A DNA stretch of 64,000 nt, taken from positions 1 through 64,000 of the forward strand of contig NZ_BMSE01000007.1 of the NCBI RefSeq assembly GCF_014648995.1, in the 5' to 3' direction. The stretch is from Streptomyces massasporeus. GTDB taxonomy: Bacteria; Actinomycetota; Actinomycetes; Streptomycetales; Streptomycetaceae. A model generated the notes under the pieces. It did not search any database, was not told the DNA's origin, and saw only the letters and a list, made by a program, of their open reading frames with translations. Positions 52,867 through 61,640 of this stretch are shown one piece after another (the first letter of the stretch is position 1; every line of letters starts with the position of its first letter). The translations under genes were made by a program, and so were the position numbers.

Positions 52867-53910
52867 CTATCCCACCCGCACCGTGCCCTTCGGCACCAGA
52901 TGCAGGGTGACGAGTTCGTCGCGGACGAGGCCCGCGTAGGCCGTCGCACCGCGCACCGACGTGTGCGTGTTGTCCCGCGCCTCGTTGGTGAGGTAGAGCG
53001 CCTTGGAGCCTTCCACCCCGAGGAACTCCACCAGCGCCTTGGTCTTCGCCGTGAGGTCGATCAGCGGGACGTCCCGCGCAGCGGCTACCGAGCGGATGAC
53101 GGCCGGGTGGTCGACACCGAGGCCGTTGACCAGAAGCGCGGTCCCGTTGTTCAGCGTGCCGTCGGGGTTGAACCAGCGCCGCACGATGGGAGTGACAAGG
53201 ACCGGCTGTCCGCCCCGCTCCCGGACGCCCGCGACCAGGGCTTCCAGGTTGGCCCGGTAGGTGGCCTCGTCCGTGCTCTTGTCGTTGTGGGCGAGCTGGA
53301 CCAGGACCGCATCACCGGGGCGGATCAGGGGCCGTACGGTGGCCCACAGCTGCGGGTTCCCCAGATACGTGACCGTACTCTCCCCGGAATCGGCGTAGTT
53401 GGCGACGGACACGCCCTCGCGGAGGTACTGCGGCAGTTGCTGGCCCCAGCCGGAGTAGGGGTCGCCGGGCTGGTCGCAGACGGTGGAGTCGCCGACCAGG
53501 AAGATCTGGCGGGCGTGCCGGGCCCGCTTGACCTCGATCCCGGCGAGGGCCGGGGCGGTCCCGCCGATCCTCAGGTCGAGGCCGGTGGTTCCCTCGGGGC
53601 CGGTGGGCTCGCCCTCGGGGGTGCGGACGTTCACCGTGAAACTGCGGGTGACGCGTTGTCCGGCCGGTGCGGCCGTCTCGGGGAGCAGGGAGCGGCGGCT
53701 CTCACCGGTGACGCTCGTGCTGGACGCCGCCTTGCCGCCGAGGGTGACCCGTACGTCGTACGTGCCCGGCGGGACGTCGAAGTGACAGGTGCCGGCGGCG
53801 CAGTGGGCGAGGCCCCGGCCCCCGCTCCTCGCGTCCGCGTGGGCGGGTACGGACGACAACGTGGTCCCCAGGGTCACCGCCGCGACGACGGCGATGCTGA
53901 ATCGTCTCAC
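52867..53910 (-). CDS. Secreted SGNH acetylesterase (rhamnogalacturonan acetylesterase, CE12-like)
   Basis: 347 residues from GTG 53910 (GGAGG upstream). A signal peptide (VRRFSIAVVAAVTLGTTLSS, cleavage after AHA) and a small beta domain (~35-125) precede an SGNH hydrolase: block I FLVGDSTVCDQ (Ser142), block III QLAHND (Asn209), block V ARDNTHTS (Asp313, His316). GDST, NYADSGEST and the overall layout match CE12 rhamnogalacturonan acetylesterases, which remove acetyl groups from RG-I before lyases act. The divergent gene encodes such a lyase. Confidence 0.85.
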   Translation of the reverse strand: MRRFSIAVVAAVTLGTTLSSVPAHADARSGGRGLAHCAAGTCHFDVPPGTYDVRVTLGGKAASSTSVTGESRRSLLPETAAPAGQRVTRSFTVNVRTPEGEPTGPEGTTGLDLRIGGTAPALAGIEVKRARHARQIFLVGDSTVCDQPGDPYSGWGQQLPQYLREGVSVANYADSGESTVTYLGNPQLWATVRPLIRPGDAVLVQLAHNDKSTDEATYRANLEALVAGVRERGGQPVLVTPIVRRWFNPDGTLNNGTALLVNGLGVDHPAVIRSVAAARDVPLIDLTAKTKALVEFLGVEGSKALYLTNEARDNTHTSVRGATAYAGLVRDELVTLHLVPKGTVRVG

Positions 53911-53962
53911 TCCAGGCTCCTCCCGGCACATGACAAGACCTGGAGGGGGACCGTACCCCTCT

Positions 53963-53980
53963 GGACAAGCGCTTTCTAGA
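53963..53980. promoter_or_regulatory. LacI-type operator candidate (esterase/lyase divergent promoter)
   Basis: GGACAAGCGCTTTCTAGA contains the AAGCGCTTTC core of Streptomyces LacI-family operators, imperfectly palindromic around GCGC. It lies between the divergent acetylesterase and PL4 lyase genes, 53 bases upstream of the esterase start. Confidence 0.55.
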
Positions 53981-54020
53981 CCTCGAACAGCATTCACCAG
54001 ATCTGCGGCGAGGGATGAGT

Positions 54021-54032
54021 GAAAGCCCTTTC
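54021..54032. promoter_or_regulatory. Second LacI-type half-site/operator candidate
   Basis: GAAAGCCCTTTC: 5-bp arms around CC, 41 bases downstream of the first candidate operator and 70 bases before the lyase start. Confidence 0.4.
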
Positions 54033-54101
54033 GCGAAATCGATTCAACTGTCACCCTCGCTCCCACCGCACTCCCCCCACCTTTCGCAGGAGGCACCCCC
54101 C

Positions 54102-55766
54102 ATGCCCGGAGCCACGAACAGACCGGTCGGCCGCCGCGCGGTCGTCCTCGCCGCCACGGCCGGTGCCGTCGGCGCGGCCCTCGCCCGCCCGGCGCACGCC
54201 GCCGGTTTCGGCTGGACCGACGACGGCGCGAACTACGTCGTCGACACCGGCGCCCAGCTCGTCTTCAAGGTCGCCAAGTCCACCGGCGACTTGACCTCCC
54301 TGGTCTACCGGGGCACGGAGTACCAGGGCTACGGCGGCATGAACTCGCACATCGAGTCCGGCCTCGGCGCCTCCACCGTGAGCATCAAGCAGTCCGGTAC
54401 GACGATCCTGATCTCCGTCACGCACGGCACGCTGAGGCACTACTACGCGGCCCGCGGCGGCGAGAACAACGTCTACCTGTGGACGAACAAGGCCGACACG
54501 TCCGTCACGGCGAGCCGGTACATCGTGCGGGTGCGAAAGGGCGCCTTCCTCAACGACGAGCCCGACTCCTACACCTACGCGCCCACCACCATCGAGGCCT
54601 CGGACGTCTTCCGGAAGTCCGACGGCCAGACCCGCTCCAAGCACTACTCCAAGCTGCGCGTCATGGACTACGACCACATCGGCTGGTCCGCCGGCGGCGT
54701 CGGCCTGTGGATGGTGCGCAGCAACCACGAGAAGGCCGCCGGCGGCCCCTTCTACCGCTCCCTGCTGCGCCACCAGAGCGCGGACGGCGGGGGTCTCTAC
54801 GAGATCCTCCACTACGGCCAGAACCAGACCGAGGCGCAGCGCTTCGGCCTCCAGGGGCCGTACGTCATCGCCTTCACGGACGGCGGGGCGCCCTCCTCGG
54901 CACTGTACGCGGGCACGCTGACGACGCCCTGGGCCGACTCGCTCGGCATCGCGGGGTACGTGCCGGCGAGCGGGCGGGGCAAGGTGTCGGGCGTCGGGAT
55001 CTCCGGGCGGAACACGGCGTACCCGTACACCGTCGGGCTCGCCAACCCGTCGGCGCAGTACTGGGGTCCGGCGCGTTCCTCGGACGGCTGGTTCTCCCTT
55101 TCCGGTGTGCTGCCGGGCACGTACACGCTGACCGTGTACAAGGGCGAGCTGGCGGTGTACACCACGTCGGTGAGCGTGTCCGCGGGCGGCACGACGACCC
55201 TGAACACGATCGCGATCCCGTCCTCCAACGACCCGTCGAACGCGGCCGCGATCTGGCGAATCGGCGACTGGAACGGCACGCCGGGCGGGTTCAAGAACGC
55301 GGACCTGATGACGTACGCGCATCCGTCCGACGTACGGGCCGCGTCCTGGACCGGGAACGTGGTCGTCGGCAACGGCGAGACGGCGGCCTTCCCCTGCTAC
55401 CTCTGGAAGGACGTCAACAGCGGGATCCTGGTGTACTTCAAGCTGACGGGGGCCCAGGCGGCCGCCGCGCACACCCTGCGCATCGGGGTGACGACGGCGT
55501 ACGCCAACGGCCGGCCCCAGGTCACCGTCAACGACGCCTGGACCTCGGCGATCCCCGCCCCGCCCACCCAGCCGGACACCCGGTCGCTGACCAACGGTTC
55601 CTACCGGGGCAACAACCACACGTTCACGTACAGCGTCCCGGCGTCCGCCTGGAGGACGGACACGAGTCAGTACAACGTGCTCAGGATCGACGTGGTGAGC
55701 GGGTCGGGGGCGAGCGGGTTCCTCAGCGCGGGGACGGCCGTCGACGCGATCGACCTGCTGGCCTGA
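54102..55766 (+). CDS. Secreted rhamnogalacturonan lyase (PL4-like)
   Basis: 554 residues from ATG 54102 (AGGAGG 8 bases upstream). A twin-arginine signal (NRPVGRRAVVLAATAGAVGA, cleavage after AHAA) precedes the PL4 three-domain layout: an N-terminal super-beta-sandwich (YVVDTGAQLVFKVAKSTGDL, EYQGYGGMNSHIESGLG, SKLRVMDYDHIGW), a central FnIII-like domain (SGVLPGTYTLTVYKGELAVY) and a C-terminal CBM-like jelly roll (IWRIGDWNGTPGGFKNADLM to DAIDLLA). Such enzymes cleave the rhamnose-galacturonate backbone of RG-I by beta-elimination outside the cell. Confidence 0.88.
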   Translation: MPGATNRPVGRRAVVLAATAGAVGAALARPAHAAGFGWTDDGANYVVDTGAQLVFKVAKSTGDLTSLVYRGTEYQGYGGMNSHIESGLGASTVSIKQSGTTILISVTHGTLRHYYAARGGENNVYLWTNKADTSVTASRYIVRVRKGAFLNDEPDSYTYAPTTIEASDVFRKSDGQTRSKHYSKLRVMDYDHIGWSAGGVGLWMVRSNHEKAAGGPFYRSLLRHQSADGGGLYEILHYGQNQTEAQRFGLQGPYVIAFTDGGAPSSALYAGTLTTPWADSLGIAGYVPASGRGKVSGVGISGRNTAYPYTVGLANPSAQYWGPARSSDGWFSLSGVLPGTYTLTVYKGELAVYTTSVSVSAGGTTTLNTIAIPSSNDPSNAAAIWRIGDWNGTPGGFKNADLMTYAHPSDVRAASWTGNVVVGNGETAAFPCYLWKDVNSGILVYFKLTGAQAAAAHTLRIGVTTAYANGRPQVTVNDAWTSAIPAPPTQPDTRSLTNGSYRGNNHTFTYSVPASAWRTDTSQYNVLRIDVVSGSGASGFLSAGTAVDAIDLLA

Positions 55767-55790
55767 GCGTCGTCCGGACCGCCCGGGTCG

Positions 55791-57203
55791 TCATGTTCCG
55801 CGCGTCCACTGCTGGTTGGTGCCTCCGTTGCACGTGTACGTGATGAGCGCGGCACCGTTGGCGGTGGACGCGCCGTTCACGTCGAGGCACTCGCCGCTCG
55901 CGCGGGACGTGACGTTCACGTACGAACCGGTGGTGGTCAGCGACCACTGCTGGTTCGTCGCGGAGGAGTTGCAGTTCTCCTGCGTGACCGTGCTCGCGTT
56001 CTCCTGCACGCACAGGCTGCTGTTCCTGACCATCAGCTGGTAGTAACCGCTTCCGACGGACTTGAACCAGTACTTCTGGTTGCCGCCGCCGTTGCAGTCG
56101 TACTGCTTGATCTGCGCGCCCGCCCAGAGCGACTGGCTCGTGACGTCCGCGCACTTGGAGGAGTGGCGGGCGATCAGCGTGTTGTACGTGGCGGCGGTAC
56201 CGGTGACGGACCCGGCGGCCGTGTCGACCGTGACCTCGGGTGACCAGGACATGGACATCGTGGTCGCGTTGGAGAAGGTCAGCGGCAGCCACACGTACCG
56301 GGAGTCGTTGACCGTCCCGTCGAAGGAGTTGCCCCACCGGTCGCCCAGGTAGAGGTACGAGGTACCCGAGGTGCCTTGCACGGGCAGCACGAAAGCGGTC
56401 TGCGAGCCGTACGCCGTCGAGTCGCCGACGTTCTTCATGGCCGACCAGGGGCCGGCGATGCTGGTGGCGGTGGCGTACTGCTGCTGGTTGGGGTTCCAGC
56501 CCGTGGCGCCCGAGGTCAGCATGAAGTACACGCCGCCCCGCTTGAACAGCGCCGGGGCCTCGCGGTGGCCGCCGGGCCAGGGGTTGGCGACCAGGCTCGC
56601 GATGCCGGTGTAGTCGGCGGTGAGCCGGTAGATCTGGAGGTCGTAGTTCTCGCGGGCGGCGGAGATCATGTAGCCGGCGCCGTCCGTGTCGACGAAGACC
56701 GTGATGTCGCGGGACATGTGCTGGCCGAGCGGCCGGAAGCTGCCCTTCCAGGTGTAGTCGCCGTCGACGGTGTCGGAGACGGCCACGGCGGCGCGGGCCT
56801 CGCTGTAGTCGGTGCCGTTCTCCTTGTGCATCCACATCACGAACTTGCCGGTGGAGGCGTTGTACATGACCTTCGGCCGCTCGATGTTGGCGGTCGCGAG
56901 CTCCGGGTCACTGGCCTCGGTGAGGACGTGGTTGCGGAACTCCCAGTTCTTCAGGTCGCTCGAGCGGTAGGCGTCGACGTACCGGAAGGTGTTGTCGGCG
57001 TTGCGGTGCTCACCGAACCAGTAGTAGTAGCTGCCGACCTTCAGCACTCCGCCGCCGTGCGCGTGGACGGGGTTGCCGGAGGTGTCCGTGAACTGGGTGC
57101 CGTTGGTGATCTTCTGGGGTGCGGCCTGGGCGGGGCCGGCGGTGGCAAGGGCGCCGAACAGTCCGAGGCACAGGGCGAGAAGGGCGGCGTACGCACGTCT
57201 CAT
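55791..57203 (-). CDS. Secreted GH43 (exo-beta-1,3-galactanase-like) with CBM13
   Basis: 470 residues. ATG 57203 overlaps the end of the upstream GH43 gene; AGGTGA spans that gene's stop. A signal peptide (MRRAYAALLALCLGLFGALA) is followed by a GH43 five-blade propeller (HAHGGGVLKVGSYYYWFGEH, ERPKVMYNASTGKFVMWMH, SRDITVFVDTDGAGYM, GHREAPALFKRGGVYFML). This fits the exo-beta-1,3-galactanase subgroup. From ~residue 340 a ricin-type CBM13 begins, with QKYWF and two NQQW repeats (SSATNQQWSL, GGTNQQWTRG). It trims the galactan of arabinogalactan proteins. Confidence 0.87.
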   Translation of the reverse strand: MRRAYAALLALCLGLFGALATAGPAQAAPQKITNGTQFTDTSGNPVHAHGGGVLKVGSYYYWFGEHRNADNTFRYVDAYRSSDLKNWEFRNHVLTEASDPELATANIERPKVMYNASTGKFVMWMHKENGTDYSEARAAVAVSDTVDGDYTWKGSFRPLGQHMSRDITVFVDTDGAGYMISAARENYDLQIYRLTADYTGIASLVANPWPGGHREAPALFKRGGVYFMLTSGATGWNPNQQQYATATSIAGPWSAMKNVGDSTAYGSQTAFVLPVQGTSGTSYLYLGDRWGNSFDGTVNDSRYVWLPLTFSNATTMSMSWSPEVTVDTAAGSVTGTAATYNTLIARHSSKCADVTSQSLWAGAQIKQYDCNGGGNQKYWFKSVGSGYYQLMVRNSSLCVQENASTVTQENCNSSATNQQWSLTTTGSYVNVTSRASGECLDVNGASTANGAALITYTCNGGTNQQWTRGT

Positions 57204-57204
57204 G

Positions 57205-58326
57205 TCATTCACCTGCCGCCTGCGTGTCGGCGACGGGGACGCCGAAGTCGGGGGTGCCGTCGCGCTTCCAGCCGAGCTTCTGGACGCGGGTGTGGCGGTT
57301 GGGGTCGTTCAGCGGGTCCCCGTTGATGTGCTTGTACTGGCGGGCGTGGTAGACGAGGACGTCGGTGCGGCCGTCCTCGGCGACGGTGAAACAGTTGTGG
57401 CCGGGGCCGTACTGCTTGGTCGTGTCGTTGCTCGTGAAGACCGGGGTCGGCGACTTGGTCCAGCTCAGGGGATCCAGGAGGTGGCTGTCGGCGTCGGCGG
57501 TCAGCAGGCCCATGCAGTAGTTGAAGTCGGTGGCGCTGGCCGAGTACGTCATGAAGAGGCGGCCGTTGCGTTTGAGGACGTACGGGCCCTCGTTGACCTT
57601 GAAGCCGATGCACTCCCAGTCGTACTCCGGGGTGGAGAGTCGCACCTGCGGGCCCTTCAGGGTCCACGGGTCGGCCATCTCCGAGAGGAAGATGCCGGTG
57701 TTGTTGTCCAGTCCGGGCTCGTGCTGGGCCCAGGCGAGGTAGCGCTTGCCCCGGTGGGTGAAGGTCGTGGCGTCCAGGGAGAAGGTTTCCCACGCCGTTT
57801 TGACCTGGCCCTTCTCCACCCAGGTGCCCTTGAAGGGGTTGGGGTGGGCGTTCTCCAGCACCCATATGCGGATCGCCCAGACGTCCTCGGCGGGGGCGGA
57901 GGCGAAGTAGATGTACCACTTGCCGCCGATGCGGTGCAGTTCGGGCGCCCAGATGTGGGCGCCCATGGGGCCGGTGGCGTGGGCGCGCCAGATGACGGAC
58001 TCGTCCGCCGTGCCGAGGCCGCGCAGGGTGCGGGAGCGGCGCAGGATGATGCGGTCGTACTCGGGGGCGGTGGCGGTGAAGTAGTAGAAACCGTCCTTGT
58101 GCCGGTTGATGTGCGGATCGGCACGGTTGCGGACGAGGGGGTTCACGAAGGGGGCCGGCTTCGGGTGCCCGGCGGTCGTTGCGGCAGCGGTTTCTCCCCG
58201 GGGCGCCGCCTCGGCGACGCCGGGGAGGGCGGGGACGGCGGCGAAGGCGCCGGCGGCTGCGGCGCCCTTCAACAGCATTCTGCGGCTGGGGGGTTCGGGC
58301 AGAGCGTGGTCGCGGTCGCGGCTCAT
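57205..58326 (-). CDS. Secreted GH43 glycosidase (arabinofuranosidase/xylosidase-like)
   Basis: 373 residues. From ATG 58326 a twin-arginine signal (PPSRRMLLKGAAAAGAFAAV, cleavage after VAEAA) leads to a GH43 propeller: NPLVRNRADPHINRHKDGFY (catalytic base Asp), IWAPELHRIGGKWYIYFAS (Asp/Glu surroundings), DWECIGFKVNEGPYVLKRNG (acid Glu), YGPGHNCFTVAEDG. Substrates are probably terminal arabinose, or possibly xylose or galactose, on arabinogalactan or arabinan. It is translationally coupled to the downstream GH43-CBM13 gene. Confidence 0.87.
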   Translation of the reverse strand: MSRDRDHALPEPPSRRMLLKGAAAAGAFAAVPALPGVAEAAPRGETAAATTAGHPKPAPFVNPLVRNRADPHINRHKDGFYYFTATAPEYDRIILRRSRTLRGLGTADESVIWRAHATGPMGAHIWAPELHRIGGKWYIYFASAPAEDVWAIRIWVLENAHPNPFKGTWVEKGQVKTAWETFSLDATTFTHRGKRYLAWAQHEPGLDNNTGIFLSEMADPWTLKGPQVRLSTPEYDWECIGFKVNEGPYVLKRNGRLFMTYSASATDFNYCMGLLTADADSHLLDPLSWTKSPTPVFTSNDTTKQYGPGHNCFTVAEDGRTDVLVYHARQYKHINGDPLNDPNRHTRVQKLGWKRDGTPDFGVPVADTQAAGE

Positions 58327-58648
58327 GCGGTGGGGCCTGCCTCTCACTGGAGGACACACGGTGTCGTCGTCGGATGCGACGTCTGACATCTCGAACACCA
58401 TCTGTCATTACGAACGCCGAAAAGGTAAGGGGGTGACACGTGGAGGTCAACGGGTCTGACGGGACGAACCCGCCCGGCCCGGTGACGAATCCGCCGGGCT
58501 CGGCGACGAGTCCGCCCGGCTGGGTGACGAGTCCGCCCGGGCTAGGTGACGGATGCGCACGCCTCGGCGACGAATGCGCTCGCCTCGATCGGAAACAGCG
58601 AGCGCCACTTTTCTGTTATCGGCGCAGGCATGGGCCGTCTCCGGACAT
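58327..58648. other. Intergenic region with 21-bp tandem repeats
   Basis: About 320 bases between the divergent GH43 and beta-helix genes. The left part (58380-58440) has an AT-richer patch that should hold promoters; the right half is filled by six 21-22 bp repeat units (58458-58585). Confidence 0.5.
58458..58585. repeat. Six imperfect 21-22 bp tandem repeats
   Basis: Units of the form CGGTGACGAATCCGCCGGGC start at about 58458, 58480, 58501, 58522, 58544 and 58565, each varying around GACGARTCCGCCCGGCT. Adjacent units with no spacers, so not a CRISPR. They sit just upstream of the secreted beta-helix gene. Confidence 0.7.
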
Positions 58649-60739
58649 GTGCGCAGCCTGATCCACACCACTGCAGCGGCCGCGGGCGTCCTCGCGGCGG
58701 TCGCGTCCCTGGTCACCGCTCCCCCGGCGGCGGCCGCCGGCGCCCGGGACGTCACGGCCGACGTGCTGGCCGACCGGGACGTGACGCTCGGCGGCGACAC
58801 GGTCGTCACCGTGCCGCCCGGGACGACGACGTACGACGGCGTGTTCCGCGGCGAGGGCACGCTCACGGTGCGCGGCAACGGGACGCTCGTCCTCACCAGG
58901 GACAGCGACTTCACGCTCCCCCGGGCCCGGCAGCGGCAACGGGTGCGGACGGCGGGCGGCAACCACCCCTACGTCACGGTCACCCGTCCCGACCCCCCGG
59001 CGGTCACCGTCGAGCGCGGCGCGACGCTCCAGTACGGCGACGGCGGCACGACCGGCCTGATCGGCCACTTCCCGTACGACACCCCGGCGTTCCGCCTCAA
59101 CCAGGACAACATCCGGGTCGACGGCACCCTCCGCCTCTCCCTCAGGAGCGCCTACACCCTGGGCACCATCAGCGGCTCGGGCCTGATCACACAGCCCAGA
59201 TTCCTGTGGGGCACGTGGGACCTGCCGGGCACCCACTCCTTCTCCGGGGTGATCGACAACGGCACGCAGGCGAACGCCGGGCGCCCCGAGTACGCGACCT
59301 CGCTGCCCCGCGTCCGCAAGATCCTCAATCAGGGCACCTGGACGGTGGACACCCCGCTGGGCCGGACCGTCACGATGGGCATGGACTTCTACCAGCGCGC
59401 GTACGGCAGCGACATCAACGTCCAGTCCCGGCCGGGCGGCGAGGTGGTCCTGACCGGCCAGTACAGCTGGTCGGACCGGGGCGGCGACACCGACCCGTCG
59501 CTCAGCGACCCGGCCCTCAACTGGACGCCCGCCCACAAGAACGTCAACAAGCGGGGAACCAACATCAAGGGCGCCCACGTCCGGTGGGGCGACGGCACGA
59601 CCGATCGGATCTTCATGCCGGGTACGGCGGAGACCGTTTACATCAACCTGCTGGCGGCCCGCGAGCGTTCCCGGCTGACCTTCGACTACAACGGCCCGGT
59701 GACGCTCGGCGCCCCCATCGGCGGCGGCAGATTCCACGACACCCTGTCCGCCCCCGGCGCCGGCGACGTCGTCATCGCGGGCACACCCGGCAACGACGTG
59801 ACCTTCGCCGCCGTCCAGTACTACGACGGCTCCACGACGGTGGAGAAGGGCGCGGTCCTGCGCCTCGGCAGCGGCAAGCGGGGCGGCGACGGCGGCCTGT
59901 ACACGGGCGGCAGCCACTACCGGCTCGTCAACAACGGCGCCCTCGTCCTGCGCAACACCAACAGGCCCGTCACCCTCTCCCGCGTCGCCGGCAGCGGCTC
60001 CCTCACCCAGTCGGGCACCGCCACCGCGACCCTGACGGGCGGGGCGGTGACGTACACCGGACCGACCACGGTCTCGACGGGCACGCTGGCGCTGCGCGGC
60101 GGAGCCACCCTCACCCACAGCAGGACGATCCGGCTCACCTCGGCCGGCGCGAGGCTGGACGCGGGCCGGACGGGTCTTCGGGTGGCGACGACGCTGACCG
60201 GCCAGGGCACGGTGAGCGGCGCGGTCACCAACGACGGCACGGTCACAACGGGCCTCACCGTCAACGGCCCCTACACGCAGAGCCCGAAGGGCTCACTGGT
60301 CCTGCGGAACGAGCCGCTGACCGTGACGGGCCGCGTCCGGCTGGCCGGGGACCTCGACGTGTCGTCCGCGCCTCGGGGCACCCCCGAGATCACCGTGCTG
60401 GACCACAGGGGCAGGGCCCGAACGTCGGGAACCTTCACCGGCCTGAAGGAGGGCGCCCGCCTGAAACTGGCCGGCATCGCCTACCGCCTCACCTACCGGG
60501 GCGGCGACGGCAACGACGTCGTCCTGACGGCCGCCCGCGCTCCCCGCCCGTCCCCCACCCCCTCCGCGCCCTCCGCCGTGGCCCCCCGCAGCGCCGGCGC
60601 CGCCCAGCACCTCGGCTTCGGCTGGTGGCCCTACGCCCTCGGCTCCGCCCTGGTCATCAGCCTCGCGGTACCGGTGGCGACGCGACGGGGCCGGGGCCAC
60701 CGGCGGGGCGGGCGGCATGCGGGCCGCGCGCGGCGGTGA
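58649..60739 (+). CDS. Secreted beta-helix-like repeat protein with C-terminal membrane anchor
   Basis: 696 residues from a GTG at 58649. A signal peptide (VRSLIHTTAAAAGVLAAVAS, cleavage after AAAA) precedes a long Thr/Gly/Val-rich right-handed beta-helix-like region (TVPPGTTTYDGVFRGEGTLT, NGTLVLTRDSDFTL, GSGSLTQSGTATATLTGG, YTGPTTVSTGTLALRGGATL, RLAGDLDVSS). It ends GGDGNDVVLTA. These are the passenger-type repeats (PATR-like) of autotransporters. A Pro/Ser linker, a membrane helix (WWPYALGSALVISLAVPVAT) and a basic tail follow, giving a cell-surface anchor without a beta-barrel translocator. Role unknown. Confidence 0.78.
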   Translation: MRSLIHTTAAAAGVLAAVASLVTAPPAAAAGARDVTADVLADRDVTLGGDTVVTVPPGTTTYDGVFRGEGTLTVRGNGTLVLTRDSDFTLPRARQRQRVRTAGGNHPYVTVTRPDPPAVTVERGATLQYGDGGTTGLIGHFPYDTPAFRLNQDNIRVDGTLRLSLRSAYTLGTISGSGLITQPRFLWGTWDLPGTHSFSGVIDNGTQANAGRPEYATSLPRVRKILNQGTWTVDTPLGRTVTMGMDFYQRAYGSDINVQSRPGGEVVLTGQYSWSDRGGDTDPSLSDPALNWTPAHKNVNKRGTNIKGAHVRWGDGTTDRIFMPGTAETVYINLLAARERSRLTFDYNGPVTLGAPIGGGRFHDTLSAPGAGDVVIAGTPGNDVTFAAVQYYDGSTTVEKGAVLRLGSGKRGGDGGLYTGGSHYRLVNNGALVLRNTNRPVTLSRVAGSGSLTQSGTATATLTGGAVTYTGPTTVSTGTLALRGGATLTHSRTIRLTSAGARLDAGRTGLRVATTLTGQGTVSGAVTNDGTVTTGLTVNGPYTQSPKGSLVLRNEPLTVTGRVRLAGDLDVSSAPRGTPEITVLDHRGRARTSGTFTGLKEGARLKLAGIAYRLTYRGGDGNDVVLTAARAPRPSPTPSAPSAVAPRSAGAAQHLGFGWWPYALGSALVISLAVPVATRRGRGHRRGGRHAGRARR

Positions 60740-60751
60740 CCCGGCCGATCC

Positions 60752-61579
60752 TCACAGCTCGGACTCGCCCCACACCGTGACCTCCACCTCGTCCCCCACC
60801 GCCACCTTGCCGGGCCGGAGTACCGCGTACTTCGTGCCGAAGGCGACGCCGCCCTGGGTGGCCCGGCGGTAACCGGCGAGGGTGCGCAGGGGCTCCGGGC
60901 CCGCCCGGGTGCCGGCGTGCTGGTCGACCAGGGTGACCGCGCAGCGGATGGCGAGCTTGGCGTAGCCCAGTTCCGTGGTGCCGATGCGCAGGCGGTGCGC
61001 GCGGTCCTCCGTGTGGGGGTCGTCCCAGCCGTCGACGACGAGGTTGGGGCGGAAGCGGTCGACGGGGAGGGGCTGGGCGCCCCGGGCGGTCATCCTGGTG
61101 TCGAGGAGGTCGAGGGTGGAACGGGAGAGGACGTGCAGGGCACAGCTGTCGGCGTAACCGGAGGTGCCGGGTGTCAGGCCGTCGGTCACCCGGTCGTGTT
61201 CCGGCGGGGTCCGCACCAGCCGGCTCGGTACGCCGAGCACGTCCGAGAGCCAGTCCGCCGCCTCGTCGCCCTGGTCGATGCCCTGGTAAGCGGTTCCGAA
61301 CAAATCCACTTTCTGCCGGGTACCGGAGGTGTCCACCCGGAGGTGGAGAGGCTTGGCCTCGGGCGCGGTGAGCGTGAGATGGCCGCCGTCGGGGGTGACG
61401 AGGGGTCGGATGACGGCCAGCAGCGGATCCCGGCGCTGCGTCCGGTACACGCCCTCCTCGCCGACCACCATGAAGCTGCGGTCGTGCGCCAGTCCCGCCG
61501 GGGTCAGCAGCGCCTCGCGCACCGACGTACCGGCGCAGCCCTTGACGGGGTAGTACGACAACTCGACGACTCGGGCCAT
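60752..61579 (-). CDS. MOSC-domain protein (MOSC_N + MOSC)
   Basis: 275 residues with a MOSC N-terminal beta-barrel (VVELSYYPVKGCAGTSVREA, GLAHDRSFMVVGEEGVYRTQ) and a MOSC domain (PLPVDRFRPNLVVDG, LGYAKLAIRCAVTLVDQHAG). The conserved Cys in AIRCAVT is the proposed molybdenum-cofactor ligand, as in YcbX/mARC reductases that reduce N-hydroxylated compounds. Unlike YcbX, no ferredoxin domain is fused, so a separate electron donor is needed. ATG 61579 follows GGAGGGTC. Confidence 0.88.
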   Translation of the reverse strand: MARVVELSYYPVKGCAGTSVREALLTPAGLAHDRSFMVVGEEGVYRTQRRDPLLAVIRPLVTPDGGHLTLTAPEAKPLHLRVDTSGTRQKVDLFGTAYQGIDQGDEAADWLSDVLGVPSRLVRTPPEHDRVTDGLTPGTSGYADSCALHVLSRSTLDLLDTRMTARGAQPLPVDRFRPNLVVDGWDDPHTEDRAHRLRIGTTELGYAKLAIRCAVTLVDQHAGTRAGPEPLRTLAGYRRATQGGVAFGTKYAVLRPGKVAVGDEVEVTVWGESEL

Positions 61580-61640
61580 GACCCTCCGTTCCGTACGGTG
61601 GTGCAGGGGTTCGGGGTGCGGCGGTTCAGCGATCAGCGGG

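Noticed and set aside
58458..58585. The 21-bp repeats as a CRISPR array
   Set aside because: Units are directly adjacent without spacers and no cas genes are present.
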